Under the pieces are notes generated by a model. The model did no database searches and had not been told where the DNA came from. It saw only the letters and a program-made list of their open reading frames with translations. From Gnetum montanum (taxonomy: Eukaryota; Streptophyta; Gnetopsida; Gnetales; Gnetaceae): a DNA stretch of 64,000 nt. Made by a program: the position numbers and the translations under genes. Positions within the stretch are counted from its first letter, which is position 1. Each line of letters opens with the position of its first letter. Of the stretch, positions 36,145 through 46,177 are shown piece by piece. The stretch lies in assembly GCA_015680685.1 (NCBI GenBank), contig MNCI01004258.1:372512-436511 (forward strand), given 5' to 3'.

Positions 36145-37013
36145 TGATGAGTGGCAAGGTACCCTTACACTCAACCATATGAATATGAGCATTTTGTGCA
36201 TGATCCGGTTGAACTCCGTAGACGGACTAGTTGTGGTATCTAGATAGTTACTCGTTGATCGTAGTTCATTGTCTTCCCACCTAGACTAGTATTTGCTTTG
36301 TCATGTATGGTTTAGTCGAAAGTGAGGTGTATGATATGGTTTCTAACCTAGTGCTACTCCTGGAGGCAATGGAAAATAATCTTAGCTAAGCTAGGAGGAA
36401 AAGGGAGAGATAGAGAGAGCTATACTAAGAGGAGATAGGGAGAGAGAATCTAAGCTAGCCTAAGTGCAATGAGCATCCATTCCTTAATCATCTATACACA
36501 TCTTAGGCCTCGTGCATGACTACCACTAGGATTACCAAGCACATGGCCTAAGTCCCTACTGGGATACCAAGTAGTCACACATAGATGCTCGTGATTAAGT
36601 CATACGCATTCTATGTTTAATAATAATTAAAATTAAGTAATTAAACTAAGTGAATGCTGCAATGATGAAGTAATCTCGATCTTTATTTCCAGTCATGTGC
36701 ATGTCCAAGTATGTCACACTCGAATAAAGGATGCAATACAATTACAATCATCACATTGCAGGCATGCGCTAGGAGAAAGGGTTGAGAGGAACTAAGAAAT
36801 GAACTAACTTCTAAAACTAACTAAAAGACTAACTATTTTAAAACTTAAAAGACTAACTCCTCTCATGTGCCTACATGTGTATTTATAGGCTCACACAGGA
36901 GTCAACATATCGTGTATCCGATATCATGATCTAGGCTATGATATCGCATACCCGATATCGTGGATCCGATATCAGGGGTCCAATATCATAGCCTAATGAA
37001 TCATGATTCATCA
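36145..37013 (-). mobile_element. Element C': 5' LTR (869 bp)
   Basis: Plus-strand start tgatgagtggcaaggtac, end gaatcatgattcatca, then the duplication attat. TATA box on minus at 36891-36897 (tataaat). U3 (36900-37000) holds five GATATC-like words. It is collinear with the 3' LTR at 28194-29052. Confidence 0.92.
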
Positions 37014-37083
37014 ATTATGAATTTTAACTTTAGGTTCTTAATACAATGAAATTTATGAAGTCAATTACTTAGCATACATTGAC

Positions 37084-37104
37084 TTCTCCCTAACAACAAC
37101 ACCA
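37084..37104 (-). promoter_or_regulatory. Element C: primer binding site (decayed)
   Basis: The plus strand reads ttctccctaacaacaacacc plus a, the tRNA-Asp 3' end with nearly every G or C transition-mutated. It stands one base from the LTR start at 37106, as in C' and D'. The leader (37019-37083) continues at 28193 across the C' insertion. Confidence 0.65.
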
Positions 37105-37105
37105 A

Positions 37106-37990
37106 TGATGAGCAATGAAGAAATCCAACACCCAACCATACAAGTCAGAGACATTCATGTGTAACTAGATCATAATCCATGGACAAGGCAATGTTAATAT
37201 ACTAGCAATTAGTTTAAGTTCGAGATGATTGTCTTACCACGTGGAGCTAGTGAAGTCTACAAGTATAGTTTATCTCATAGTGAGGTATATGATATCTGAT
37301 ATTGGTAGGCCATCGTTACTTCTAGAAAACATACTAAAAATGGACATGATTTCTAATTCTAAGTAAAATAAGTAAATAGATCTAATCTAGCCTATGGCAA
37401 TGAGCATCTGTTCCTAATCTTCTGTACACACCTTGGGCTTTATGTAACTACTACTTGGATACCAAGTATACTGCTACTAGGCATACCAAGTGATAGTAAT
37501 ACTGAGTTACCAAGCAATTACACTTAAGTGGTCAAGATTAGTCATACTCATTTCACTTAATAACAACAACAATAGTAAAGTGCATGGAATAGTAAAACAT
37601 TAACTAGGAAAATAATAAACATTATGCTAAGTCAAAATAGTAAACTAGGAGAATGTTGCAATAGTGAGAAATAGCTCGATCTTTATTTCCAGTCACACTT
37701 ATGCCCAAGTACAAGATGTTTGAACAAAGATGCCATGCACTAAGTCACACTACACTATGAGCATTCACATTCTTAAGTGCTAGATTACAAAAACAAACTA
37801 AAGTATTTTTCTTACTATGGAATGAAAACTTATGTGGATCCATACACCTAAGTGTTGTATTTATAGGCTACACACATCCTGCAATATGGGATCTACAATG
37901 ACATAACATGTGCTACAATATCAAATAAATGACATCATAGATACCATATCATAGTTACAATATAGTTGCAAACTAAATTTGACTTTATCA
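37106..37990 (-). mobile_element. Element C: 5' LTR (885 bp)
   Basis: Plus-strand start tgatgagcaatgaagaaatc, end aatttgactttatca. TATA box on minus (rc of tatttatagg, about 37858-37868). U3 at 37870-37975 carries 'catcatagat', 'atatcatag' and 'acaatat' words instead of clean GATATC palindromes. It abuts element E gag at 37991. Confidence 0.8.
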
Positions 37991-38099
37991 CCTTGGCCAC
38001 ATATAAGAAGGATACCACATCATCAAGCACATGACCAAGCCATATCAACCAATAGAAGCTTAGGTAAGAAGGAACAATACTATGAAGATAAGGCATGAA

Positions 38100-40190
38100 C
38101 TTGATAAGGAAAAAAAGTACCTCAAACGATTGGCCTAGAAGAAAGAGTTGATGCTATGTTTCACATGAAGAAATATTATCTAATCCATGGATCTCAATCT
38201 CAAACAGCAGTCATCTGTATCGAAGATTCTTTCAAGATACAATTGCTTTTAGCTCTTGCAGAAACACCTAGAGTGGATAAGGAAGACTCCACATTTAAGA
38301 GGAACTCAAGATCTAAAACCTCCACTAAATCAAAAAGGGATGAATTAAGGAGTTATAGAAAGAGAACTATCTCACAACATTCTTCTTATTCTTCCTTCTC
38401 ACACTCCTCTAGTGAATATGACAAGAGAGAAAGAATAATGAGGGATCATGATAGGGAGAGATGAAGGGATATTGGGAGACACAAGCATCAAAGATGACAT
38501 CCTCATAAAGAAGAAGATGACCATGATAAAAGAAGAGAAAGGATTAGACATAAAGAGAGAGAGCATTATGAGCATTGGAGGGGTCACCACTATAACATAG
38601 ATCCACAACACCATCTTCAAGCCTTCCATAATGCTTGTGCTATGCAAAATATTGAAAAAGATTAGCAAAAACTCAAGTTGTTTTCTAGAAAACTCATAAA
38701 TGAAGTAGAAAGCTAGTACAGATCCTTAGAATAAGAATCAATTTGAAGATGGAGTATTATGCTAAAGCTCTTCAATGAAAAATATCAAACTTATTCCAAA
38801 GTGTCTAATTTGAGAAAATAGATTGAAGGATGGAAGCTAGTAACACATGAATCCATTGATGTAGGAATACTATTCCTTACTACATAGGTGCCCAGGTCAT
38901 AGATTTTTTCAAAGGAAACAACTAGGACACATTGTTAATGGGCTATGAAATAAGATAAGAGAGACCCTTGGGGTATACGCGCAAGGCAAGTTATCCAAGA
39001 TGTCATTTTATCATATTCAGAGACTCATTAACCAAGTGACAAAAGAAGAAGGAGAATTAAGAAAAAGAGGATTGGCTGAAGAATACAATAGAGATCCTAG
39101 AATCTAGAAAAAGGGTTGTAAGAATATGTGAATCGTAAGAAGAGGAAACTTTAGAAGATATGATCCAAAGGAAGACTCTACCAATTCAAAAATTAGTTAA
39201 TGATATTGCAATCAAAGTAGAAAAAATGTGAGATTCTGTAGATGGAAAATTTGCTAACACATTGAAGATAGTAGAAGTGAAGACTAAACAAGCCCTAAAC
39301 CAAAGTAAAGACAAGAAGAAACAAAGATACAATGGACGAGATCACTATAGAAGTAAAAAAAGGTTATTAAGTAGAGAAAATAATAGACTCTAGTTTAGAA
39401 GAGGATAAGGAATGAAAAGTGTACCAATATGAATATCCTAAGGGATGTTGCCCTATTATGGCCCACTTGTAAGAGTTTGGGGCATATGTCCTTAACCCAA
39501 AATTTTTCAAGAAATAAATTCCCATAATATTTCCTTATCCACAAGGTAATCTTCTTCAACCCCATCAGCAAATGTATTATCCAAGTGAGGCATACCCTTA
39601 ATTGTAGGAATAGTACTAGTAACAGTGGCAATAACCACAAGCATGGAAAATGCCACCACCAAGGCAATTGTATCCATATAGGTAACTTGGTTCCTATGGA
39701 TACTGTGTTCAATATTTAATTTCTTGAGGGAATACTTTAGTTCATGCTTCCTCTCACTACTATCCACCAAAATATCATAGACCTACTACTTCATGGATGG
39801 ATCCAAATTCTAAAATGTCTCAACTTGCAACTGTTTCCTCACTTTAAACTCCTAACTCCCTACCACCAGTACCACCACCAGTCATACAAGGGGAGCTAAC
39901 AACATAACTAACACAAAAGAGTGCTACTAAGGTAGTAACTACTTAAGAGGATGTAATACCAAATGAACCAAGAGCTAAGAAATGTTTTTATTTATGACAA
40001 GTCTCGAAAAGGTTTGCAATATGGGGACTTCACCTAACTCTAGCCCATCCATACATGCTCTTCCAAGGAACACTATGCTTCTAGTACCTACAAATAACAA
40101 CGTCACACTTGTCATGCTCACATAGACAATAACACACTAGATTAAAGTAGGAGCACTTCCCAAGAAGAAGAAAAAATCCTAGGACTCCCT
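38100..40190 (+). pseudogene. Element E: gag (degenerate)
   Basis: An open frame at 38156-38464 is Ser/Arg/Lys-rich (RNSRSKTSTKSKRDEL, SSYSSFSHSSSEYDKRER), followed by more Arg/Glu/His-rich text to 38580. The capsid-type domain follows: IDPQHHLQAFHNACAMQNIE (about 38595-38655), LFNEKYQTYSKVSNLRK (about 38770-38820). The Cys/Pro tail reads YEYPKGCCPIMAHL (about 39429-39470) and then Pro/Tyr/Gln-rich text to about 39900. The N-terminus is cut off at 37991. The Arg/Ser-rich segment resembles an SR-type RNA-binding region; whether it binds RNA is inference. Confidence 0.75.
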
Positions 40191-40194
40191 TAGT

Positions 40195-40620
40195 TTACCT
40201 TCAAATAGTAGGACATGAACCATGCAAGGCTCTCTTAGATTCCAGGTCAGAAGTAAACCTAAGTTCATAGCACATGTATAAGGCTTGGAACCTACCGCCA
40301 TTAAAGAAGAGCAACATTTGATTAGAGCTTGTACACCAATCCATTACTTTTCTACTTAGACAAGTTGAAGATATTATTACTACTATAAGTGATTGGCCTT
40401 ATCTTGCTGACTTTTTAGTCATTCATGTGGGAAAGAATAAAGGGGAATTTCTCATAAGTATAAAAAGAGCATGACTTAGCACTATAGATGCTAAGCTTGA
40501 AATCATAGGCTTATCCTTGGGAATTTCCAAGGAAGAGGAAGCTAGTATCATTGACAACTGCAAAGTTCTATGTATCACATATAGCGATAATGGATGCAAT
40601 TATGTGTAGAAAATTTGGAC
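40195..40620 (+). pseudogene. Element E: aspartic protease (degenerate)
   Basis: GHEPCKALLDSRSEVNLSS (about 40209-40265) aligns with the active-site loop; DSG has become DSR, a single G-to-A type change, leaving the Asp. The frame continues MYKAWNLPPLKKSNI, DWPYLADFLVIHVGKNKGEF and LGISKEEEASII to a stop near 40608, collinear with B. Confidence 0.7.
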
Positions 40621-41109
40621 GATAAAAGATAAAGCCTTCATAGCATGCAATGGATGTATAGAAGACATGTGTGTACAGAAGTGCCTATATGTAATAGCCA
40701 CTCAACAATAAGGCACCCAATGGCTGATTACTGGAGAAGAAACAAAATCCAATATCTACATGAAATTGACAAATAAAATCACAAGTGCCTATATTAAAGA
40801 AATTAATAAGTTAGAACAATTAAAAAGTTAACCTCCTTACATGGAATCACACTAGGAGAAAGATATTGAATGGGGATAATTATAGATACAAGAGACATGA
40901 ACTAGAACCCTTAGAACTGAAAGCCCTACCAGATACGTTTGAATATGATTTTCTAAATAATAAAAAATTGGTAACAATAAATATCAAACTTGACAAAGAA
41001 TAGAAGAGAAAATTACTAGAAGTGGTAAATAAATGGCCAACTACATTTGCATGGTCTTATGAAAAAATCACTGGAATTAATCCATGCATCTACCAACATT
41101 AAATCTATA

Positions 41110-42470
41110 CAAATCTAGCTATCGAACCATGCCACCAACCTTAAAGAAGATTAAACCCAAAACTTAAGGAAGTCATCAAGTAATAGTGAAGGATGGATTC
41201 ATCTATCCTATAGTAAATAGTGAATGGGCTAGCCTTTTAGTCATTGTCCCAAAGAAGGATGACAAATGGAGGAATCGTATTGATTTTATCTTATTAAACA
41301 TGGCAACATTCAAGGACCATTTCCCTTCATCATTTGTTGACCAAGTCATAGACACCATCACAGGACACTAGTATTACAACTTTCTAGATGGATATAGCAG
41401 GTACAATCAAATCCACATTACACTAGAAGACTAAGAAAAGACCACATTTACTAGTCAATGAGGGACATTTGCATATAAGCAAATGTTCTTTGGCTTGTGT
41501 AATGCACCCACTACCATTCAGAAACTTAGAATCTTCTAGAAGTAAATTGGCAATAGAGTTGAGGTCTTTATGAATGATTTCTTCACATACAGGCTAGATT
41601 TTAAATAAGCCTTGAACCATTTAGAGTAAGTGTTAGAAATATGTGTAGAAATTAATCTGAAGCTCCACTAGCAGAAAAGCCACTTAATGGTTTAAGATGA
41701 TATAGTTCTAGGACATAAAGTATCTCACAAAGGAATAGAGGTAGATCCAAATAAGATCAAAGCCATTAAGAACATCACTCAAAGGCCACAAACTATCAAT
41801 GATGTTAGATCATTTCTTGACCATATAGGATATTATAGAAGATTCATTGAAAATTTTTCAAAGATTACGAAACAACTAGTGGAATTAACTGAGAAAGATG
41901 CATCATGTCAATGGACAAAACAATGTGAGATAGTGTTTAGGACCTTAAAATAGAAGTTAATTGCAACACCAATCATTCAAGTTCCAAATTGATTGAACCC
42001 TTTCTACATTATGATAGATGCTTCAAACTAAACACTATGAGTAGTGCTGACTCAACTAGATGAGCAAAAAGGACCTTACGATATACATTGCGCTAGTCGA
42101 AGCATCATTGGGGCACAACTTAACTATACCATCACAAAAAAAGAGCTTATTGTTGTGGTGTATATGCTTGAGAAATTTAGACATTATGTGCTTGATTATC
42201 CTATTTATGTCTATACTGATCATAGTGCCATTGGATTTCTAATGAACAAACCAATGGTTAGTCCTAAATTGATAAGATGACTAGTTATCTTACAAGAGTT
42301 TGACATGACCATGATTGATAAGAAAGGAATAAAAAATGTGCTAGAAAATTATTTATCAACACTTAGATGGGAACACCAAGAGAATGATGAACTAATATCA
42401 AATCAATTTTGCAATGAAAACTTATTCATCCAAACTGCAATGGTTGTAGACTTCACAAAGAATTCATAGC
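41110..42470 (+). pseudogene. Element E: reverse transcriptase and RNase H (one frame with stops)
   Basis: RT: ASLLVIVPKKDDKWRNRIDF (about 41230-41290), FKDHFPSSFVDQVIDTI, FLDGYSRYNQIHITL (about 41380-41425), GTFAYKQMFFGLCNAPTT, then VEVFMNDFF (about 41558-41585), where the second catalytic Asp pair has one Asp changed to Asn. VRSFLDHIGYYRRFIENFSK follows. RNase H: YIMIDASN (about 42010), LNYTITKKELIVVVYMLEKF, YVYTDHSAIGFLMNK (about 42205-42250), LQEFDMTMIDKKG. Both domains share one frame, interrupted by about ten stops. The Asp-to-Asn change would disable polymerisation even if the stops were absent. Confidence 0.85.
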
Positions 42471-42589
42471 TTATTGATTACATAATGTATCTTACCAAGT
42501 AAGAACTTCTATTAAATGGAATAAAAAATATAAGAAATAGTTCCTCCAAAAAGTGAAAAGACATATGGAAATAAATGAAAACCTTTATA

Positions 42590-43775
42590 ATATATGAGCT
42601 AATGGGTTACTAAGATTGTGTGTTCTAGAAGAAAGTAATCAAAGAGTCCTACAAGATGCACATGAAGGACCATGTGGTGGTTACTACGCAAGATGAAAGA
42701 TAACACTAAAATTAATGATGGTAGGTTACTTTTGGCCTACCATATTTAGGGATATACATCAGTTTGCATAGTCTTGCAAAAGATGTTAAAGAGATGGATG
42801 GCAAGCACCAAGAAATGAAGGACCACAATAGTGGATACAACCCTTGGAACCCTTCGACATTTGGGAAATTGACTTCATGGGTCCCATTATACCAAATGTT
42901 AAATATTAAGTCATACTTTATAGTAACAGTTTATTATTGTACAAAGTGGATAAAAGTAGTTGCAGTTAAGGATTGCATAGCCAAAATAGCTGCTAAATTC
43001 TTTCAACAACATGTGGTGAATCGATTTGGAGTATCACACATGCTTATATCTGACAACAAGACTCACTTTACAAGGGCTACATTTTAAAAGCTAATGCAAC
43101 AAGTTTAGGTGAATCACAAATTAACTACACCTTATCACCCCTAAGCAAATGGTCAAGCAGAAGTGACTAACCAAGAAATCTCAAGAATATTAACTAGAAT
43201 GGTTAATTATTATACAAAGGATTGGAGCACTAAACTTAACAATGTTCTATGAACATACAGATCCACTTAGAAACTTCCTATAGGATATTTCCCATATGAG
43301 TTGGTTTATGGTAAATTACCGACTTTACCAATTCAAGTGGAACTCAATAACCTTTCCATTGCAAGTACACTTGACCTCAACTTAAGCTTAGCTCAAAGAG
43401 AATGCTTAATGAATCTAAACCTATTACATGAGAATTGATTACTAACTCAAATGAGTAATGAAATTCACAAAAAGTACTTCAAATGTAGAGATGATGCCAA
43501 AATAAGACAAGTGTCTATAAAATTGGGTGATAGAGTCCTCTACTATAATCCCAATCATGTCCCACAAAAGGCTAAGTTCCAAACCTTATGGGAGGGGCCC
43601 TACATCATCCATACTACATACAAATCCAACATCATGTAAATCTATTATCCAACAAGTCCACAAAAACTAATTCTTGTCAATATTCAATAAGTAAAACTAT
43701 ACCATGGCTTTTCTTACTCTTTTAAGAACTCTACCCTATCTACCAAGCAATTTACCATCCATTCCATCTTCTAAT
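42590..43775 (+). pseudogene. Element E: integrase (degenerate)
   Basis: The zinc-binding region is near 42650-42790 (HEGPCGGYY then SCKRC). Core: YFIVTVYYCTKWIKVVAVKD (about 42910-42970, the first catalytic Asp changed to Tyr), FGVSHMLISDNKTHFT (about 43027-43075, second Asp present), LTPYHP..ANGQAEVTN in a shifted frame (about 43125-43175). The C-terminal frame 43451-43639 reads LGDRVLYYNPNHVPQKAKF and LWEGPYIIHTTYK, the GPY/F module. At least two frame changes separate the parts. Confidence 0.8.
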
Positions 43776-44410
43776 TATCCAATTCTTATGATAGTTGTGG
43801 GGTGTCAAATTTAACACTTAGGCACAAGTTTTTTTTTTGACATTTTTCTACTTTTTACCTTTTTATTTTTCTTACTAACTTTTTTACAATCTTTCATAAC
43901 TTTTCCCATTTCTTAATCATTTTCCATTCTTCAATATCTTTTAAATTCTTTCTATATTTTTCCATTCTTTTTATTTTTCTATAATTTTTCATCATATTCC
44001 TTGTACATATTTTTGTTGATTTTTTAAATAAAGTACAAAGGAATAAGATAAGATGTAGTCCTAATAATGTGAATTTCACCCTATGTTATCAAATCATTAA
44101 AGAACTAATTCTATATACAATGAGACCACATCATCCATCCAACCATTTCCAATAATAAGTGATTCTCACCATGGACATAATGACATTCTCTCCACAATAA
44201 AACTAAAATAAACTTGTGATCATTATGTCTAGATAGAAAAGTGAAGAACCAAGTGGGCATGAATAGTGTGTGACATCAAGGGTATTTGTGGATTCTCTAA
44301 GGCTGCTACTATAAGTCTTACCCTACTATTAAGTTGTATTATTTACTTGAGTTCTAATGAAAAATGAAAGTATGTCTAAAATAAGTATTTCCTTACCATG
44401 TCACTGGAAA

Positions 44411-44700
44411 GACATGTTACCCATGCCTGAAGGTAGTCCTTTAGTAAAGTTGATACATTAATAATCTAATAAATGCACAGAATAGTAATTTCTAGGGGTT
44501 CTACTAGAAAGACATGTTACCCATGCCTGAAGGTAGGTGACATTTTAGAAATTTCAAGGTTTCTTGGACCCGCATTGGTTATAGGGCTAGAAAGACATGT
44601 TACCCATGCTTGAAGGTAGGTAACCTTTTAGAAATTTCAAGGTTTCTTGGACTCACATTGGTTATGAGGCTAGAAAGACATGTTACACATGCCTGAAGGC
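44411..44700 (+). repeat. Element E: four tandem copies of the spacer box
   Basis: gacatgttacccatgcctga begins at 44411 and 44511, with a near copy at 44594 and gacatgttacacatgcctga at 44677. The last three are 83 bases apart and share their whole unit (attttagaaatttcaaggtt). C has two copies, C' and D' one each. Confidence 0.9.
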
Positions 44701-45514
44701 ACTCCTTTGTCCAATGGTCAAGTCTCCTTTAAAAAATAAAATATGCTATTGATAAACTACTTCATTGAACTTCCTTTCCAATTGGTAATAGTTCTTATAG
44801 TTGGGATTGCCTTGTAGTTGTTGGTTTTGAGATGATACAATGCAATGTTACTAGTAAGTGCTATGGACTTGATTTGGACGTTGGATGACAAGGCTAATGA
44901 TTACTTTAACCACACATCACACACAGAATTCATTATGCCTATGGTAAGACGCCTCACGTCACAATTTCTATAATCCCTTGCTACTTTCATTCCACCTCGC
45001 TATTATATGTAATCATATTTTAATGATTTTGGATAATATAATGGTATTTTCTCATTAAGGTAATGTTAACATATGTGTTTTGGAAGATAGGTATGTTTTA
45101 CATTCAACTCCCTAAATACCTACAAACACTTGTAGGTGTGGTTATACAAGGGCACTAAGGGCTAGAGCCTGCTTTGGGGAGGATCCACTTGTATAACTCT
45201 TGTGCTTCATACTGGATGACCAATTCCACATACTCTTATGCCTCTATAACACTTAGACAATAAGTCTTACTTTTCTATATACTTATATCTGATCATACCC
45301 TTGGCAATTCCTATTAATCATCTCCTATACACCTCATTAACTTATGTCACCAAAGATTCCTTCTTTCATATACTTTTAATGCTAAATTCTCATATTTTGA
45401 GCATCATCCTTAATCAAGAGTCCTTTAAACCACTTCTACATCTTCCAAACTATTCATTTCACTCAACTTTTCCATCAGAAATTACACAAAATCTCAAAAT
45501 TTTTAATGGTGATG

Positions 45515-45600
45515 TTGTAGCTATGATGTAGTAGCCCCTACGATGTCACAACTATGATGTCATATCTATGATGTCACCATCATAAAAATTTGTATATATG
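45515..45600 (+). promoter_or_regulatory. Element E: internal promoter candidate
   Basis: Imperfect repeats (ctatgatgtag, ctacgatgtcac, ctatgatgtcat, ctatgatgtcacc) precede a TATA box gtatatatg (45592-45600), about 580 bases ahead of the accessory ATG. The array words match E's own LTR U3 (gtagccctac, catcatagatatgat) rather than the GATATC type of C' and D'. Confidence 0.5.
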
Positions 45601-46177
45601 CACAAGGAGTTAAAAAGTTTTTTATTCTTCTCATTTGATACATAGAGAGTTCATGCCATTTTTCTAACCCTCTAGTAACCAAATTTCTAAGCTTTATAAC
45701 TTCCTCATCGTAGCTTCAATTTGCACAATTCTTCAAACCCTCTTAATCAAACAGTAATTAACATAGTTGTGGGGGAGAGCATTGTGCATAGTTTATGCAA
45801 TTTGAGAAAATTTTTTCTAACACTAGGAAGAACATATTAAGAGTAAGAATTATAATAATAGTTAATAGTTTAACTAATTAACTAAGTAAAAATTAATAAA
45901 CCTAACTATTCTTCCTAATTAACTATTCCATTACATAATAAGCAAGAATATAATAATTGTGAGAAGTCATAAAGACCTAATTTGTTCATATTACATTAGA
46001 AAATACGACAAGGATTTCTTTTTAAAATTTTTCTAACTCTGCAATCATAATAAGAGCTAAAAAGTAATAATAAGAATAAATTTTAATTGAATCCAAGAAC
46101 TTGAGAGAGGATAATGAATCATTAGGAACTTATTTCAAATCCTTAGGTAATCTTAAATACATCCTTTATGATTGCAA

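Larger units (their letters stand above)
28194..37013 (-). mobile_element. Element C': complete 8820-bp non-autonomous LTR retrotransposon (gag plus accessory ORF, no pol)
   Basis: Bounded by LTRs of 859 and 869 bp and by the 5-bp duplication attat at 28189-28193 and 37014-37018. Minus-strand content: 5' LTR, tRNA-Asp PBS, gag (680 codons, single frame), spacer, accessory ORF (934 codons, single frame), polypurine tract, 3' LTR. No protease, RT, RNase H or integrase is present between gag and spacer. It inserted into the leader of element C. Over the first ~180 aligned bases the LTRs differ at about 25 sites (hand count), all but one transitions, so it is old but younger than C. Confidence 0.92.
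15190..37990 (-). mobile_element. Element C: Ty3/gypsy (Tat/Athila group), nested host of G and C'
   Basis: Minus-strand order: 5' LTR (37106-37990), PBS, leader (37019-37105 continuing at 28193), gag, protease, RT/RNase H, integrase, spacer, N-terminal third of the accessory ORF. Removing C' (with attat) and G (with gcttc) joins leader and spacer to give one element. Its 3' end is lost. Its pol is complete in order but crowded with stops, so it is long dead. Confidence 0.8.
43791..46177 (+). other. Element E: spacer
   Basis: Non-coding. Starts with a purine block (atagttgtggggtgtc, 43791-43806) and a T-rich tract (43830-44000). Then four copies of the 'gacatgttacccatgcc' box (44411-44700), a block with 'ggggaggatccacttg' (about 45177), an ATGATGTCA array with TATA box (45515-45600), and a second purine block (catagttgtgggggag, about 45762-45777) before the accessory ORF. 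Order agrees with C, C' and D' in mirror orientation. Confidence 0.75.
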
